A stretch of 43,242 bases of DNA, taken from positions 1,174,761 to 1,218,002 of the forward strand of contig NW_019091387.1 in assembly GCF_001949145.1 (NCBI RefSeq). The letters run 5' to 3'. Of this stretch, positions 42,384 through 43,242 are shown in pieces. Under the pieces are notes generated by a model, which had not been told where the DNA came from, made no database searches, and saw only the letters and a program-made list of their open reading frames with translations. The position numbers and the translations under genes were made by a program. Source of the stretch: Acanthaster planci. Its lineage: Eukaryota; Echinodermata; Asteroidea; Valvatida; Acanthasteridae. Positions within the stretch are counted from its first letter, which is position 1. The number at the start of each line of letters is the position of its first letter.

Positions 42384-43242
42384 CTGCATCGGACAACAAG
42401 TTCCAGAACAAAATATCAATTTATCAATTTGGAAACTATAGCAAATAAATATTGGTCATATGTACAGAAAACAAATTTCACAGCAGCACTGGCGTCCTGT
42501 CCACTGGACCGAAGATCTTCTCATTCTTATAATTCTGCATATTGTGGGTTTTGAGTCCTGTAAGGTTACAACATGTGTGTCCATTAGCCAGACCCTCCCA
42601 ACTGTTTCTCCCAAGCCCACAGCAGAGCTTAAAATTACGGTCAGACATTGACCCTTTTCAAACTACTTAGGGTATTTGTCCGACCAAGAGCAGATCTGAT
42701 TGGAGACAATGTCCAAAGAAAATGTCAAAAACATCACAACTGCTGTTGGTGATTTTACTTGTGGACTTTGTGCACTGACGACATTTGAACTGTGTGAATG
42801 CGTTCTTATGTGAACCTGGTGTATATGTATGTCCACTCAAAAGCTCCGTAAATTCTGTCCAAATAATTTCGGACCTACTTGCACGCACTGCCAGTGCGTA
42901 ACCTACGACAGGCCAGTGATGGCAGAGTTTGGTTGCTGTACCTCAGTTATTTACCTTAAAACGTCAACACTGTGCTGTGCACTCACCGAACGGCAAATAA
43001 GGGTCAAAGAAAAAGCTAAGTTGGTCACTCTCTATTATGGCTATGCATCGGAACCAAATACCTTAGAACCTTGCCGCTAGTGCCAGGAAACGGTTCCCAA
43101 TTTTCAGACTGAGTACCAACTCAACAAACTACCTTGTAACTTTCCAGACAACGCAAAAATTCAGACTTGTGACATCTTTTCATGGGAAAATTTTGAAATG
43201 AAACCCAGGCCACACTGAATGCTTAAACACATTTCTAGTTTA
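42384..43242. other. CLC intron at the right edge
   Basis: Upstream of the 42294-42383 exon on the minus strand. I searched for the preceding CLC exon (the helix before GGLWG in vertebrates) and found none, so it lies beyond the window. The ORFs at 42667 and 42829 have no CLC similarity. Confidence 0.55.

Noticed and set aside
42667-42888. Further CLC exon upstream
   Set aside because: The peptide does not resemble the CLC segment expected before GLYGVAF.

Overview
The window reads as an intron-rich, repeat-laden genome segment of a marine invertebrate. It has spliced genes with GT-AG introns, no operons, about 40% GC by eye, several families of short transposable elements and TGTACA-type simple repeats. 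Amphioxus, hemichordates and echinoderms would all fit. Nothing in the sequence fixes the species, so this is inference.

Layout. (1) 1-2640: gene-free, with a 45-base-period array near 200-430. (2) 2648-7124, plus strand: a compact gene for a secreted protein with two saposin B-type domains. It has a TATA box, signal peptide and six or seven exons; the two domains are encoded by matching exon sets. (3) 7125-13250: mostly repeats, including a long hairpin-like inverted repeat, a GC-rich CGACG array in two inverted copies, tandem duplications and a G-quadruplex motif. (4) 13260-14036, minus strand: one uninterrupted 258-codon gene for a double-cupin protein related to bacterial ectoine synthase (EctC). 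This is the most unusual single gene here. (5) 14659-27089: a 12.4-kb block bounded by two ~575-base copies of one sequence in inverted orientation. Inside is a broken copy (about 20.8-26.47 kb, plus strand) of a very large protein whose conserved blocks can be followed through frameshifts and stops, up to an intact acidic C-terminus 48 bases before the right repeat. The left part holds a TA-flanked MITE, a pair of ~200-base direct repeats, an orphan ORF and an isolated exon-like segment with a histone-deacetylase-like motif. (6) 30269-42383, minus strand: twelve consecutive exons (412 residues) of a CLC-3/4/5-type endosomal Cl-/H+ exchanger, from a mid-membrane helix through both CBS domains to the stop. 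All exon phases agree. The N-terminal half lies beyond the right edge. Its introns hold TTAA-bounded elements, a tRNA-derived SINE and an 11-copy 20-base tandem array carrying nuclear-receptor half-sites.

The three genes show no functional link to each other. The main points for follow-up are the EctC-like double cupin, the long-inverted-repeat block with its giant degenerate ORF, the duplicated saposin exon organisation, and the CLC intron features (one GC-AG intron and a receptor-site array).
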